NCBI GenBank assembly: GCA_963675625.1
Contig: OY776497.1
Coordinates: 2,651,690-2,715,689, forward strand
Origin: F22 sp963675625
Lineage (GTDB): Bacteria; Bacteroidota; Bacteroidia; Bacteroidales; Bacteroidaceae
Length of the DNA stretch: 64,000 bases
Direction of reading: 5' to 3'
The translations under genes and the position numbers were made by a program. The stretch's first letter is position 1, and each line of letters starts with the position of its first letter. Positions 53,047 through 61,323 of the stretch are shown here, one piece after another. A model generated the notes under the pieces. It was not told where the DNA came from. It saw nothing but the letters and a program-made list of their open reading frames with translations, and searched no databases.

Positions 53047-54563
53047 TATCTATCATTTTTAATTACAGCTTGAATACAATTATCAAGTGCAGAAAGAGTT
53101 GTACTTAGTCTATCATAAAACTCTTGATTTATTTCAAGTATTTGACTGTTCAAGTTGTTAGTTCCTTGTTTGATAATACCTACATTCTCTTCCATGCTTT
53201 TACGTGTACCCGACCAGAATTCTTCACCATATGATTTTATTTTTTTGAGATCATCCAGCTTTTCTGTAAGCATAACAACACCATCCACGAAGTTTTTCTG
53301 TTTACGTACCCAATCATTAAGAGACTTTTGAGACTCATCAAATTTTTCCATTGATGAGCTAGTTGTTTCTGCGGCATGTGAAAGGTTGGTAGTCAGCTCT
53401 TTGAATTTGGTGTCTTCAATCATAACCGATTGAAGTTCATGAACAAGTTTAGCTAAGGCACCGCTGTCACCAGATAACTTGTTTGTATTAGTAGTTACAT
53501 TTTGAAGAACTCCAGAGGTTGTTCCAAAACTTTCATTCATTTTGCGATACTTGTCTGTAAGTTCAGCAACCATCTCCTTGTGTTCTTTTTGCCAAGTATT
53601 CATTTGACGGACACTGTTATTTAGTTCTTCAAAATTTTCTTGAATGAGTTTGTTGATTAATTCATTCATCTGCTTTTGGAATTCATTCGTGACATTTTTC
53701 ATCACTTCAACTAAAGCTTCTGTATTACTCTTTTTCAGTAGTTCGGCAAATTCATTGAATTTATTTTCAAGTAGGATATTAGTTTTATCCATATGATCTG
53801 TCATCTCAGCCACTTCTCCACGAAGTACTTGTGAAAACTTTTTTGTTTCGTCCAAATTTTCTTGGTTTATCCCAATCTGTTGACTCACCAATTCTGTTTG
53901 CTCTCTTACAGAATCAATATTTTTGTCGGTCAATTTTGAGATATCTCCTAGTAATTGTTGCTGAGTATCTAATATCTTTACCTGTTTATCTATCTGCTTT
54001 GTTTGTGTCTCAAGCATTGACACGTGAGAAATCGAATTGTTTGTTATTGTTGATAGGCTAGTGCATGCGTTATTTAGTTCTTTCCCCAAAGAATCAATCA
54101 ATGAAGACATGGAGCCATAAAAAGCCGTTTGAGCTCGATTTTGATCTCTAACAACTCGCTCCAATGCTTCTACAGCATTACATATTCTAGTTGTAGCAGC
54201 ATCATCAGATGTAGGTGTGTTCTCATTGATTTTATCATCTGTCTTTCTGATAATTGAACTTACAATCATGGAGCAGATCATACCCACAATAGATGTCCAA
54301 AAAGCTGTTTTCAAACCATCCAATAGTGTGGTAATACTAGTGTCTATATGTCCTGTGTTAAATTCTTTAAGTCCTACAGCGATACCAATAAAAGTCCCTA
54401 GTACACCCAAGGTCGATAAAATGCTTGGGTAGGCATCCATAGTAGACTTGTTTTCAGTAAAACTGTTGTTTTTTTTCCACCTATTGATTTTAATGATAAA
54501 ATAAGCCGTGAATCCAATGATTATTATAATCGATATCCAAAGTAATGTATTCTTAAATTCCAT
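53046..54563 (-). CDS. zorA: ZorA-like MotA/ExbB-family motor protein with long coiled coil
   Basis: 505-residue membrane protein. There is a helix at 6-26, then a MotA/TolQ/ExbB-type membrane core at about 45-110 (LSTLGVLGTFIGIAVGL and LLDGLKTAFWTSIVGMICS). From about 140 to 500 the sequence is Gln/Asn/Glu/Lys-rich coiled coil, matching the long cytosolic tail of ZorA that projects from the motor. Plain MotA, TolQ and ExbB lack such a tail. The partner zorB and an HNH gene follow with one-base overlaps, so the Zorya assignment rests on domain order, operon structure and tail. Confidence 0.8.
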   Translation of the reverse strand: MEFKNTLLWISIIIIIGFTAYFIIKINRWKKNNSFTENKSTMDAYPSILSTLGVLGTFIGIAVGLKEFNTGHIDTSITTLLDGLKTAFWTSIVGMICSMIVSSIIRKTDDKINENTPTSDDAATTRICNAVEALERVVRDQNRAQTAFYGSMSSLIDSLGKELNNACTSLSTITNNSISHVSMLETQTKQIDKQVKILDTQQQLLGDISKLTDKNIDSVREQTELVSQQIGINQENLDETKKFSQVLRGEVAEMTDHMDKTNILLENKFNEFAELLKKSNTEALVEVMKNVTNEFQKQMNELINKLIQENFEELNNSVRQMNTWQKEHKEMVAELTDKYRKMNESFGTTSGVLQNVTTNTNKLSGDSGALAKLVHELQSVMIEDTKFKELTTNLSHAAETTSSSMEKFDESQKSLNDWVRKQKNFVDGVVMLTEKLDDLKKIKSYGEEFWSGTRKSMEENVGIIKQGTNNLNSQILEINQEFYDRLSTTLSALDNCIQAVIKNDR

Positions 54564-54619
54564 TTTTGTATAATTGCTTGTCTATGTGTTAATAATGACT
54601 TTGAAATAAAATATAACTG

Positions 54620-54646
54620 CAAAAGTAATAATATTTTGTTTGCAAA
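54620..54646 (-). promoter_or_regulatory. Promoter of the Zorya-like operon
   Basis: TACTTTTG (minus strand, 54620-54627) with TTTG at 54643-54646, a spacer of 15 bases. The leader is about 50 bases. The rest of the gap 54564-54868 is AT-rich and contains the right direct repeat. Confidence 0.5.
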
Positions 54647-54745
54647 TAAATTGTTTTCACATAAATAGTTTTAATTGTAACGGAAAAATACACAGATACT
54701 TTATAAGATATTTGTTAGTCTTTAATCATAATCTCTCATGCTCCC

Positions 54746-54943
54746 TATACTGTCCCCCATATTTAAGACCACATTTACCCTCCTTTAAGAAATGGTTCGT
54801 CCATTTGATAGGTTAATATTGAATTTCTAGCCCCCACTTGGCCTCCATATTAAAACAAACAGGATTTACTAATTCGTACGAACGAAGCCTCTACTTATGA
54901 AGTTTAGTGTTTTGCCTAATGGTGTTGGTACAAACCACACTTC
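54746..54943. repeat. Right copy of the direct repeat bounding the Zorya-like cassette
   Basis: Matches 51363-51558. It spans the last 75 bases of the intact secreted-protein gene (54869-54943) plus 123 bases beyond its stop. The distance between copies is 3383 bases. Confidence 0.9.
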
Positions 54944-55408
54944 ATTTTTTAAGCGTGTTTCAATTTCATGAAAGATACTTATAGGAACTGGTGCTAATAC
55001 AGAATTTTTTGAAAACTCAAAGACAATGTCCGTAATTCTACCAGTATCTGGACTCACAAAAACGGCAACATAAACATAGGCTATTTTTTCGGTTTGATTT
55101 AAATACGAGTCTAGTTTTTCTGCACAGATAGATTGACATTTTTCATATGTCCAGTCGTCGTCTTCAACCAGTTTGCCTCGTATATCATTTACAGGTATAC
55201 CGGTAGCTCTGTTTACTTGTTTTGCATTTTGTAAAGTTATAGTGTTCTCCTTATTGTATAAATTGACTGTAAATTTATGTTTGTGAACGCATGTGTAGAT
55301 ATAACCATCTCCCTGTATATCGCCAGTACTATCATAAATATTTGTCTGACTTTTAGCAACTAATGGAATCATGGTTAAAAATAACAGAAGTGAAATAAGC
55401 TTTTTCAT
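54869..55408 (-). CDS. Secreted protein of unknown function, intact copy
   Basis: 179 residues with a signal peptide (1-20, cleavage after AKS). The C-terminal 90 residues contain VYVAVFVSPDTGRITDIVFEF and a terminal PLGKTLNFISRGFVRTN, loosely like a TonB-C-type beta-alpha fold, but I am not sure. Its 3' end has been copied to 51484-51558 at the other side of the Zorya-like operon. It is flanked by two copies of a small repeat (54746 and 55441). Confidence 0.65.
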   Translation of the reverse strand: MKKLISLLLFLTMIPLVAKSQTNIYDSTGDIQGDGYIYTCVHKHKFTVNLYNKENTITLQNAKQVNRATGIPVNDIRGKLVEDDDWTYEKCQSICAEKLDSYLNQTEKIAYVYVAVFVSPDTGRITDIVFEFSKNSVLAPVPISIFHEIETRLKNEVWFVPTPLGKTLNFISRGFVRTN

Positions 55409-55440
55409 AATTAGTAAGTTTGATAGTTTTTAAATGTAAT

Positions 55441-55554
55441 ATAGTGTACCCCTTTTGGGGACCACATGCACTCTTCTTTAAGAAATGGTTTGTCCATTTA
55501 ATAGGTTAATATTGAATTGGCGAGTGTCCCCGAAGTGAAGTAGGGGTACACTAT
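55441..55554. mobile_element. MITE-like element with 12-bp terminal inverted repeats
   Basis: 114 bases with perfect ends ATAGTGTACCCC/GGGGTACACTAT and an inner GGGGAC/GTCCCC pair. The core (AAGAAATGGTTTGTCCATTT) is shared with 51363-51458 and 54746-54840, which lack the right end. No target duplication is obvious. It has no coding capacity. Confidence 0.7.
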
Positions 55555-55838
55555 ACGTCATTCCTTATCCTCCTTTAGTTCTATTTGATTTCCTGTTGAG
55601 CATCCATATTATTCCATAGACTATTGCTTGGATCTGTATCTAAAGCATAGTACTATGATACCAAGACCTTTGGAGGGAGCCTGATGGACGTATCCTCCTA
55701 AAAGGATATACAAATATACTGTTTTTTATACTTATAGGGAAATCTTTTTCAATAAACGTTGACTAGTTCTGCAACTTCCTACTGCTATTTTGTTATCTTT
55801 GCTTTTGTAAATCAAATATACACTATAAATCAGAACGC
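55555..55838 (+). promoter_or_regulatory. Gap with the promoter of the 372-residue TPR-like gene
   Basis: 284 bases. A TATCTTTG -7 box at about 55794-55801 lies 38 bases before the start at 55839. I see no gene or strong hairpin in the rest. Confidence 0.5.
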
Positions 55839-56957
55839 ATGGACAACTTCAACCAAACCACGATCGATTATATCTATACGCAAGTCGAGGTCTTCAACGA
55901 AGATTTCAAGTATGTAGCAGATATCTTGTTAGAACAAAAGCCAGATATAGAGACGAAAAAGCACCTGGCGATCCGTCTGGCTGTACTAGCTAGGCAGTAC
56001 GAGATGCTCGGCGATTATCAAGGGGCATACTATTGTATGCAGTCCGCATATACCACTCAAATGCAAATTTGCGTGAAGTTACAGGAGGATGAAAAGGTGT
56101 ATATGTATTTGTGGGCTATAACGTTGATGAATGTCCATCTGTGCTATAAACTGAATGATCTCGATGCAGCTATCGAGTATTGCACACATTTTGCCTTTGT
56201 GGCGAAGGCTATAGCCGCACGTGATGACGCCGATGAATGCATACTCAACATCGCTCATACCATTCATCTTGATTTGGCCCGATTGCATCTTCTAAATAAA
56301 AACAAAGAGAAGGCCATGGAGATGCTCGATATTGCCAATGGTTTGTCGTCGAGTGCCCATCTGTACACTAAGTCTATCGACACGCTCAATACCGAGTACG
56401 ACGAGATCTCGTTTGTGGGCAACCTTGGGGATACACTCTACACCTTTAACATGCAAGATATGGCTGTCGAGTACAAAATAAATCGTTATAGCGTGTATCA
56501 GTCGATCAGTGCTGCTGTGCCGTATGACAGGGATTTGCAGTTACTCTATCTGGAATCGATCAAGGACCTAGCTGAACTATATAAGGACTGTGGAGAGATG
56601 GAGAAAGCATTGCAGTATGGACTGAAATGTAAAGACCTCGCCACGGAGTTGCAGGCCATTGATTTTGAGGACAAAGAGGTGTTGGAGGCCATGTACCACA
56701 TACATGATATGTTGAATCTATTCTATAGACTTTCCAATCAGCCAGAAGAGGAACTAGCCACAGCTATAGATCGGTATCATCTGCAGCAATTGATGCAGGA
56801 TGACGATACGCCCATGGATGAGGAGACGATTGATGAGCTGGCGTATGATGCGTATCTCTTGGCTCAAGACTCCGAAAAATTGGGCAAGAAGGAGCAGGCG
56901 ATGAAGTATTATGAGCAGGCGCAGAAATGGTCTGAGATGTTGGGTGGGGAGGAGTAG
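55839..56957 (+). CDS. TPR-like helical protein of unknown function
   Basis: 372-residue cytosolic protein made of helical pairs typical of tetratricopeptide repeats: LAVLARQYEMLGDYQGAYYC, then AYLLAQDSEKLGKKEQAMKYY at the C-terminus. No catalytic or membrane segment. The start is the ATG at 55839. It is probably a resident gene rather than part of the mobile region that begins directly after its stop. Confidence 0.75.
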   Translation: MDNFNQTTIDYIYTQVEVFNEDFKYVADILLEQKPDIETKKHLAIRLAVLARQYEMLGDYQGAYYCMQSAYTTQMQICVKLQEDEKVYMYLWAITLMNVHLCYKLNDLDAAIEYCTHFAFVAKAIAARDDADECILNIAHTIHLDLARLHLLNKNKEKAMEMLDIANGLSSSAHLYTKSIDTLNTEYDEISFVGNLGDTLYTFNMQDMAVEYKINRYSVYQSISAAVPYDRDLQLLYLESIKDLAELYKDCGEMEKALQYGLKCKDLATELQAIDFEDKEVLEAMYHIHDMLNLFYRLSNQPEEELATAIDRYHLQQLMQDDDTPMDEETIDELAYDAYLLAQDSEKLGKKEQAMKYYEQAQKWSEMLGGEE

Positions 56958-57000
56958 AGTTACCAACGATGCTATAACGATACAAATTAGCACTCATTTG

Positions 57001-57095
57001 CAGAGTATTAGCACTCGTCAGTGTCATAACTCATCCAGAAGCGCCCTGCACAGGAAAATATCCAGAAGCCCTCTGCATAGCTCCTCGCCAAAGAG
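57001..57095. repeat. 17-bp tandem units and left arm of a palindromic element (P0)
   Basis: Begins with CAG-led units of 18 and 17 bases (57001-57035), followed by divergent CCAGAAG units. From about 57079 it reads GCTCCTCGCCAAAGAG, the outer arm of the palindromic element seen complete at 61036-61200, and is then broken by the IS. Confidence 0.75.
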
Positions 57096-58879
57096 GAGGC
57101 CACTGAAAAACGATTTTATTTACTAAGTATTCACACTTCGTGTTTTAATAGGCCTGTTGATGTCAGGTTGCTATCTCTTATATTCTTATCTTTGCATACC
57201 AAAGAAAGAATGTATGCTAGATACTCCCAACAATCAACAATCTATTGACTTTAGTCGTCAGTTTATGGAGCAAGTTGTTCCTAAGACGAATGAACTCCGT
57301 CGACTACACGACCTTGTAGACTTTAGTTTTGTCTACAATGAACTGAAGGACAAGTATAGTCACATTGGTCGTCGAGCAATCGATCCGATCTTGTTATTTA
57401 AATACTTGTTTCTCAAAGAGCTCTTTGACATTTCTGATATTGATGTTGTAAACCGTTCGCTTTACGATATGTCTTTTAAGTACTTCTTGGGGTTAGCTCA
57501 TGATGAAGTAAACCTGATCAATCCGAGTACTTTGACTAAGTTCCGTAGACAACGTCTAATCGACTTAGACTTGCTTAATTTGTTGATTACCAAGACTATG
57601 GAAGTGGCTGTTGCTAATGGCATTAAACTTTCTAAAACAGGTATTGTTGATGCCACGCATACAGAGTCAAAATACACGTATGAGTATTATGGACGTAAGC
57701 TTAATAAACGCATGGACAAGTTATCCAACTTAATTAAGAAGTTCTCTCCAGAGGATGCGCAGAGCATGCCTCCGATTACAGGAAGTAAAGACGAGAAGAC
57801 AGTTCGTAAAGAAGCCGAATCCTTTGTACAAATGCTTGAAGAGAACGCTATCATTAGAGATATTCCAGCCGTTACAGAAGCACTTAACAACCTTAAGGAG
57901 ACTTTAGATGATGCCAGAGAAGACGGTATCATAGCCTCTAAAGATAAGGATGCCCAGATAGGGCATAAGTCTGTACGTCGCTCTTTCTTTGGGTATAAAA
58001 CTCATCTTCTTTTAGACCCTAATCGCTTGATTAAGGCAGCGACCATTACTCCTGGCGGGGTGGATGATGGTAGTGAACTACCGCCGCTAATACAACAGTG
58101 TGCAGATCGTGACTTACCACTAGATGCAATCATTGGTGATCGAGCGTATTCTGCGAAGGCTAACTTAGACCTAGCTAAAGAAAACGATATCAAGCTTTTT
58201 GCTCGCATGAATCCTACAATCTCACAAGGTATGAGAACTCAAGAAAGAGAGTTTACTTACTGTAAAGATGGGGATGGGTTTATTTGTCCTGCAGGGCATC
58301 TGTCAGTGAGAAAGCAAAGGAACTCTTGCAAAACATCTAAGCGATATTATAGTCCATCTATTAGATATTACTTTGATATCTCCAAATGTAAAGTCTGTCC
58401 ATTAAGACACGGGTGCTATAAGGAAGGAGCTAAATCTAGAGTGTATCAAGTACGGATTATCGAAGGCATATTCAAAGAACATATTGAATTCGAGAAAACA
58501 GATGAGTTCAATGAACAAATGCGAGAAAGATACAAGGTCGAAGCCAAGAATGGCGAACTCAAAAATCAACATGGGTACAACAAAACTCGTTCATATGGTC
58601 TGGATAGCATGACCATACAGGGCGCTGTAGCCATAAGTGTCGTAAATCTGAAAAGAATACTGCGATTAATAGACCAAAATAAGAGAAAATAGGAGAAATA
58701 CCCTGTTTTTACTCTATATACCTCATATAGCTTCATGTAAGCCAATTTCAATACATAAAATATCAGAAGTCAAAGATCCATTTGAAAATGTAGAAACGCC
58801 TTAGGGCACCTCTAAAATCTTCAGTTTGCGTCAATAAGGGGTTAAAGGTAAGACTTTAAGCCCTTTTTTCAGTGGCCTC
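57096..58879 (+). mobile_element. IS1182-family insertion sequence, intact copy
   Basis: 1784 bases with terminal inverted repeats GAGGCCACTGAAAAA. It encodes one full-length transposase. The flanks read CTCGCCAAAGAG on the left and CTCTTTGGCGAG on the right, so the IS sits inside a palindromic element whose interior is missing. A second copy in the same orientation starts at 62428. Confidence 0.88.
57214..58692 (+). CDS. IS1182-family transposase
   Basis: DDE transposase of 492 residues. The N-terminal helix-turn-helix-like region RRAIDPILLFKYLFLKELF (DUF772 type) is followed by the catalytic acidic residues: Asp in GIVDATHTESKY (about residue 145), Asp in IIGDRAYSAKAN (about 308) and Glu in NGELKNQHGYNKTRSYG (about 448). 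A Cys cluster (CKVCPLRHGC) is typical of the family. The start at 57214 lies 20 bases after a TATCTTTG box (57187-57194); a longer in-frame start at 57157 precedes that box. Confidence 0.95.
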   Translation: MLDTPNNQQSIDFSRQFMEQVVPKTNELRRLHDLVDFSFVYNELKDKYSHIGRRAIDPILLFKYLFLKELFDISDIDVVNRSLYDMSFKYFLGLAHDEVNLINPSTLTKFRRQRLIDLDLLNLLITKTMEVAVANGIKLSKTGIVDATHTESKYTYEYYGRKLNKRMDKLSNLIKKFSPEDAQSMPPITGSKDEKTVRKEAESFVQMLEENAIIRDIPAVTEALNNLKETLDDAREDGIIASKDKDAQIGHKSVRRSFFGYKTHLLLDPNRLIKAATITPGGVDDGSELPPLIQQCADRDLPLDAIIGDRAYSAKANLDLAKENDIKLFARMNPTISQGMRTQEREFTYCKDGDGFICPAGHLSVRKQRNSCKTSKRYYSPSIRYYFDISKCKVCPLRHGCYKEGAKSRVYQVRIIEGIFKEHIEFEKTDEFNEQMRERYKVEAKNGELKNQHGYNKTRSYGLDSMTIQGAVAISVVNLKRILRLIDQNKRK

Positions 58880-58950
58880 CTCTTTGGCGAGCAGCTGTCC
58901 AGGGTCATAAGCTATCCAGGGTATTAACCTATGCAGTGTGATAATATAAA
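58880..58950. repeat. Right arm of palindromic element P0 and 17-bp tandem units
   Basis: CTCTTTGGCGAGCAGCTG, then three 17-base CAG-led units at 58900-58916, 58917-58933 and 58934-58950. It mirrors the region right of the complete element at 61036. Confidence 0.8.
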
Positions 58951-58968
58951 AATCAGAATAAATAAAAC

Positions 58969-59007
58969 CCAAAAGGCTAGCAGTGTCATGCACCGCTAGC
59001 CTTTTGG
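58969..59007 (-). terminator. Terminator of the AAA/nuclease operon
   Basis: Perfect 13-bp stem CCAAAAGGCTAGC/GCTAGCCTTTTGG, 13-base loop, followed on the minus strand by GGGTTTTATTT. Confidence 0.85.
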
Positions 59008-59009
59008 TC

Positions 59010-59498
59010 TTACTCTATATAAATTTTAAGTTCTGTCATAGTAATCACAGGATATTTGGGACTCTGTTTAATCATCCTTTTTATCTTGTTTTTTGCTATA
59101 CTATCCTTACACAGCACTAGTCTATGAGGAGAAATAGGGCGATGTGCCACACTACTCTGTAAATCGAGCAAGGTATCTTTGAACTTGTCGTTCAAGTTGG
59201 ATAACGTTACAGACTTGCCAGTGATAGCGCGAAACTTACATTCCAACATCAACAGATGCGTTTTGTTATCTACAGTGACGATATCGACTGTGCGCTCTCT
59301 ATTATGACCAGATTGACCACTTTTGGATTTCTCTATATTATCGAAATTACAGCCCAGATGTTTATCGTCTATAATAGCTTTGGCATTATTTCCACCTTCA
59401 TTTTCTAGCAGCAGATTCAGTCGTTCTGGCTTGCCATGTTTGCTTAAGAGATCATGTTCAGTAAACCATGCAGGGCCATTAGTCTTCATCTGTGCCAT
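59010..59498 (-). CDS. PD-(D/E)XK nuclease-like partner of an AAA ATPase
   Basis: 162-residue cytosolic protein. Asp72, Glu86 and Lys88 in VDIVTVDNKTHLLMLECKFR fit the PD-(D/E)XK active site, and a C-terminal strand/helix (HRLVLCKDSIAKNKIKRMI) completes a small nuclease-like fold. It overlaps the end of the AAA gene by 20 bases when started at ATG 59498, implying translational coupling; ATG 59489 and an earlier 59537 are possible. Pairs of AAA ATPase and small nuclease (Septu, OLD-like, PARIS-like) are antiphage modules; this exact pairing I do not recognise. Confidence 0.75.
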   Translation of the reverse strand: MAQMKTNGPAWFTEHDLLSKHGKPERLNLLLENEGGNNAKAIIDDKHLGCNFDNIEKSKSGQSGHNRERTVDIVTVDNKTHLLMLECKFRAITGKSVTLSNLNDKFKDTLLDLQSSVAHRPISPHRLVLCKDSIAKNKIKRMIKQSPKYPVITMTELKIYIE

Positions 59499-60801
59499 AT
59501 TGCTCGATTTTATCAAATGACTTATTGAACGACTCAAATATAGGTTCTATATCTCTTTCTAGATTGCGATAGTCAAACTTGAATGGATCTTCTTGCAGTG
59601 GCTCTGCATTGTAAAATGTCAGGCTCGACTTGATTCCTTCCTTATTGTTGATATACTTCAACGCACTAATCATATCGGTACTATGAGAAGTGATAAAGAA
59701 CTTCACGCCCAGTTGCGTATTCATGCGAACGATTAGTCGTGCATACTCCACAATCCATTGAGGGTGCAGGTGCGCCTCTGGCTCGTCGATGATCAGCAAG
59801 GTGTCTTCGTCAATCACTCCGTTGTTCAGTAAGATTTGAATAGCAGAGAAGGCACGTACACCAGTGGCACTTTCTTCAAGGTTAAACTGTTTGCCGTCAA
59901 TACGTTTGTATGTAAAATCAGAATAGAGATAATCTTCATTTTTTTCCGATTCACCTTGAATGGTTTCCTTGATTAATTCTTTAATTTCTGTTGCTCCATC
60001 AATTGAACTACCCTCCTCATTCAGAAGGTCATTAAAAGCCTCCCAATAATCGAAACCTATTCCCAATAAATCAAGTCCAACAATCATTGGACTATCTAAA
60101 TAGATAGCTCTACTCAAAGTTGGTAATTTTCCTACCTGAGGTTCCTCAGCTGAAAATACTGTACTACCCAACTCTGTAATCAATAGATTTTGTGGTGTTA
60201 AATCATTGAAATCACGTCTTAAATTTGTATAGAAAATTTCTGATGAACGCTTATCTATCATGTCTTTGAAATTATCAATAGAGTTCATTCCTTGTTTTAC
60301 TCTATCTTCTAATACTTGAAAGGCTTTTTCAACAGTAAACTCATCTTTATCGATGAAATGCAAAACAGAAGCAAAACGACTAATTCTTTGTAGCTTTTGA
60401 CCATCTTCGTATGCCATCACACCACGTAATACATGAATATATTTTTGACAGTACTCCAGTCCCTTAACATCTTCTTCTTTATTCAAAGAATGCAGAACAC
60501 TATGCCAATACATAAGGTCAAAACCATCTTCAATCATATCGTCATTATAGAATCCATCTAAACGATTATTTATCCTTTCAAATAATCTATAGATTGCTCT
60601 AATCTCTCTATTAACCTCTTTGTGGATTAACCTATCAAAGTGCAGTATATTCTCCACCGAGTTATATATAAGCTTTGACAGCGTACTTTTCCCCGACCCA
60701 TTAACACCTGCCACGACAGTAATCCCATTGAGATTAATATCGGCAGAATGAACAGCGCGAAAGTCGCGAACTGAGAAAGTAAGATTATTGGCTATTTTCA
60801 T
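59479..60801 (-). CDS. OLD/AAA_15-type ATP-binding protein
   Basis: 440-residue ABC/SMC-like ATPase. Walker A GVNGSGKST is at residues 32-40, a signature-like ESATGVRAFSAIQILL follows, Walker B is LLIIDEPEAHLHP, and the switch His is in FFITSHSTDMISA. The inserted region (about 70-300) is helical and specific. There is no TOPRIM domain at the C-terminus, so the nuclease activity is expected in the partner gene. The ATG at 60801 gives the normal start just before the first beta strand; the 27-residue longer form overlaps the promoter box at 60880. Confidence 0.88.
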   Translation of the reverse strand: MKIANNLTFSVRDFRAVHSADINLNGITVVAGVNGSGKSTLSKLIYNSVENILHFDRLIHKEVNREIRAIYRLFERINNRLDGFYNDDMIEDGFDLMYWHSVLHSLNKEEDVKGLEYCQKYIHVLRGVMAYEDGQKLQRISRFASVLHFIDKDEFTVEKAFQVLEDRVKQGMNSIDNFKDMIDKRSSEIFYTNLRRDFNDLTPQNLLITELGSTVFSAEEPQVGKLPTLSRAIYLDSPMIVGLDLLGIGFDYWEAFNDLLNEEGSSIDGATEIKELIKETIQGESEKNEDYLYSDFTYKRIDGKQFNLEESATGVRAFSAIQILLNNGVIDEDTLLIIDEPEAHLHPQWIVEYARLIVRMNTQLGVKFFITSHSTDMISALKYINNKEGIKSSLTFYNAEPLQEDPFKFDYRNLERDIEPIFESFNKSFDKIEQYGTDED

Positions 60802-60879
60802 TGTTTTGTCATTGATATGTGGCACACCGATCCACAAGAGAGTATATCTTGGTGCGCATACAAATAGAAATTGCAGTAA

Positions 60880-60887
60880 CAAAGTTA
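60880..60887 (-). promoter_or_regulatory. -7 box of the AAA/nuclease operon
   Basis: TAACTTTG on the minus strand, 78 bases before the AAA start. Beyond it, to 61284, the sequence is only repeats. Confidence 0.55.
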
Positions 60888-60967
60888 CAGGTTTACCGTC
60901 TATTTACCAAATTATTTCTTTGTTCTTTGTCGTGTAAGCTCCTTTTCCCGATATAATAGGTCTTCCT

Positions 60968-61030
60968 AGTAGTCCTCTGCATAGCTCCTCGCCATAAGCC
61001 CCCTGAACAGGATAACACCCACAAGCCCTC
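60968..61030. repeat. Partial copy of the palindromic element's left end
   Basis: Contains CCTCTGCATAGCTCCTCGCC and then diverges (ATAAGCCCCCTGAACAGG), a fragment of the unit that starts in full at 61036. Confidence 0.65.
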
Positions 61031-61035
61031 TGCAT

Positions 61036-61200
61036 AGCTCCTCGCCAAAGAGTGGCGAGGTGGCCCAACGGGCCGGAGTGGTTGATAACACAGTAGATTC
61101 CACTCAGCAGATATAGCCCTTGGTGTGGCTACCGCCACGATAATTTTTCTTCAACCACTCAGTCGCTCCGCGCCAGCTCGCCACTCTTTGGCGAGCAGCT
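61036..61200. repeat. Complete palindromic element P1
   Basis: 165 bases with 24-base inverted ends (arms 61036-61059 and 61177-61200, one mismatch). Each arm itself folds as CTCGCCA/TGGCGAG with a 5-base loop. Inside are a GGCCCAACGGGCC hairpin and the pair GAGTGGTTGA/TCAACCACTC. It has no coding capacity. A second, longer copy is at 62238. Confidence 0.85.
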
Positions 61201-61203
61201 GTG

Positions 61204-61323
61204 CAGGGTATTAACCTCTCCAGAGTATTGACCTGTGCAGTGTCTTAGCACTATCCAGTATGATAATCCATCCAGTGTCTTGACCTATCCAGTGTCATAA
61301 TCTGTCCAGGGTATTACCCTATG
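61204..61323. repeat. Seven 17-bp tandem units beside P1
   Basis: Units begin at 61204, 61221, 61238 (18 bases), 61256, 61273, 61290 and 61307, with an approximate consensus CAGTGTATTAACCTATC. Related units flank P0 at 57001 and 58900. The period is not a multiple of three, so this is not a protein repeat. Confidence 0.8.

Noticed and set aside
53046..54563. Flagellar MotA or TolQ/ExbB
   Set aside because: The long coiled-coil tail and the HNH gene in the operon fit Zorya better; there are no flagellar or Ton genes nearby.
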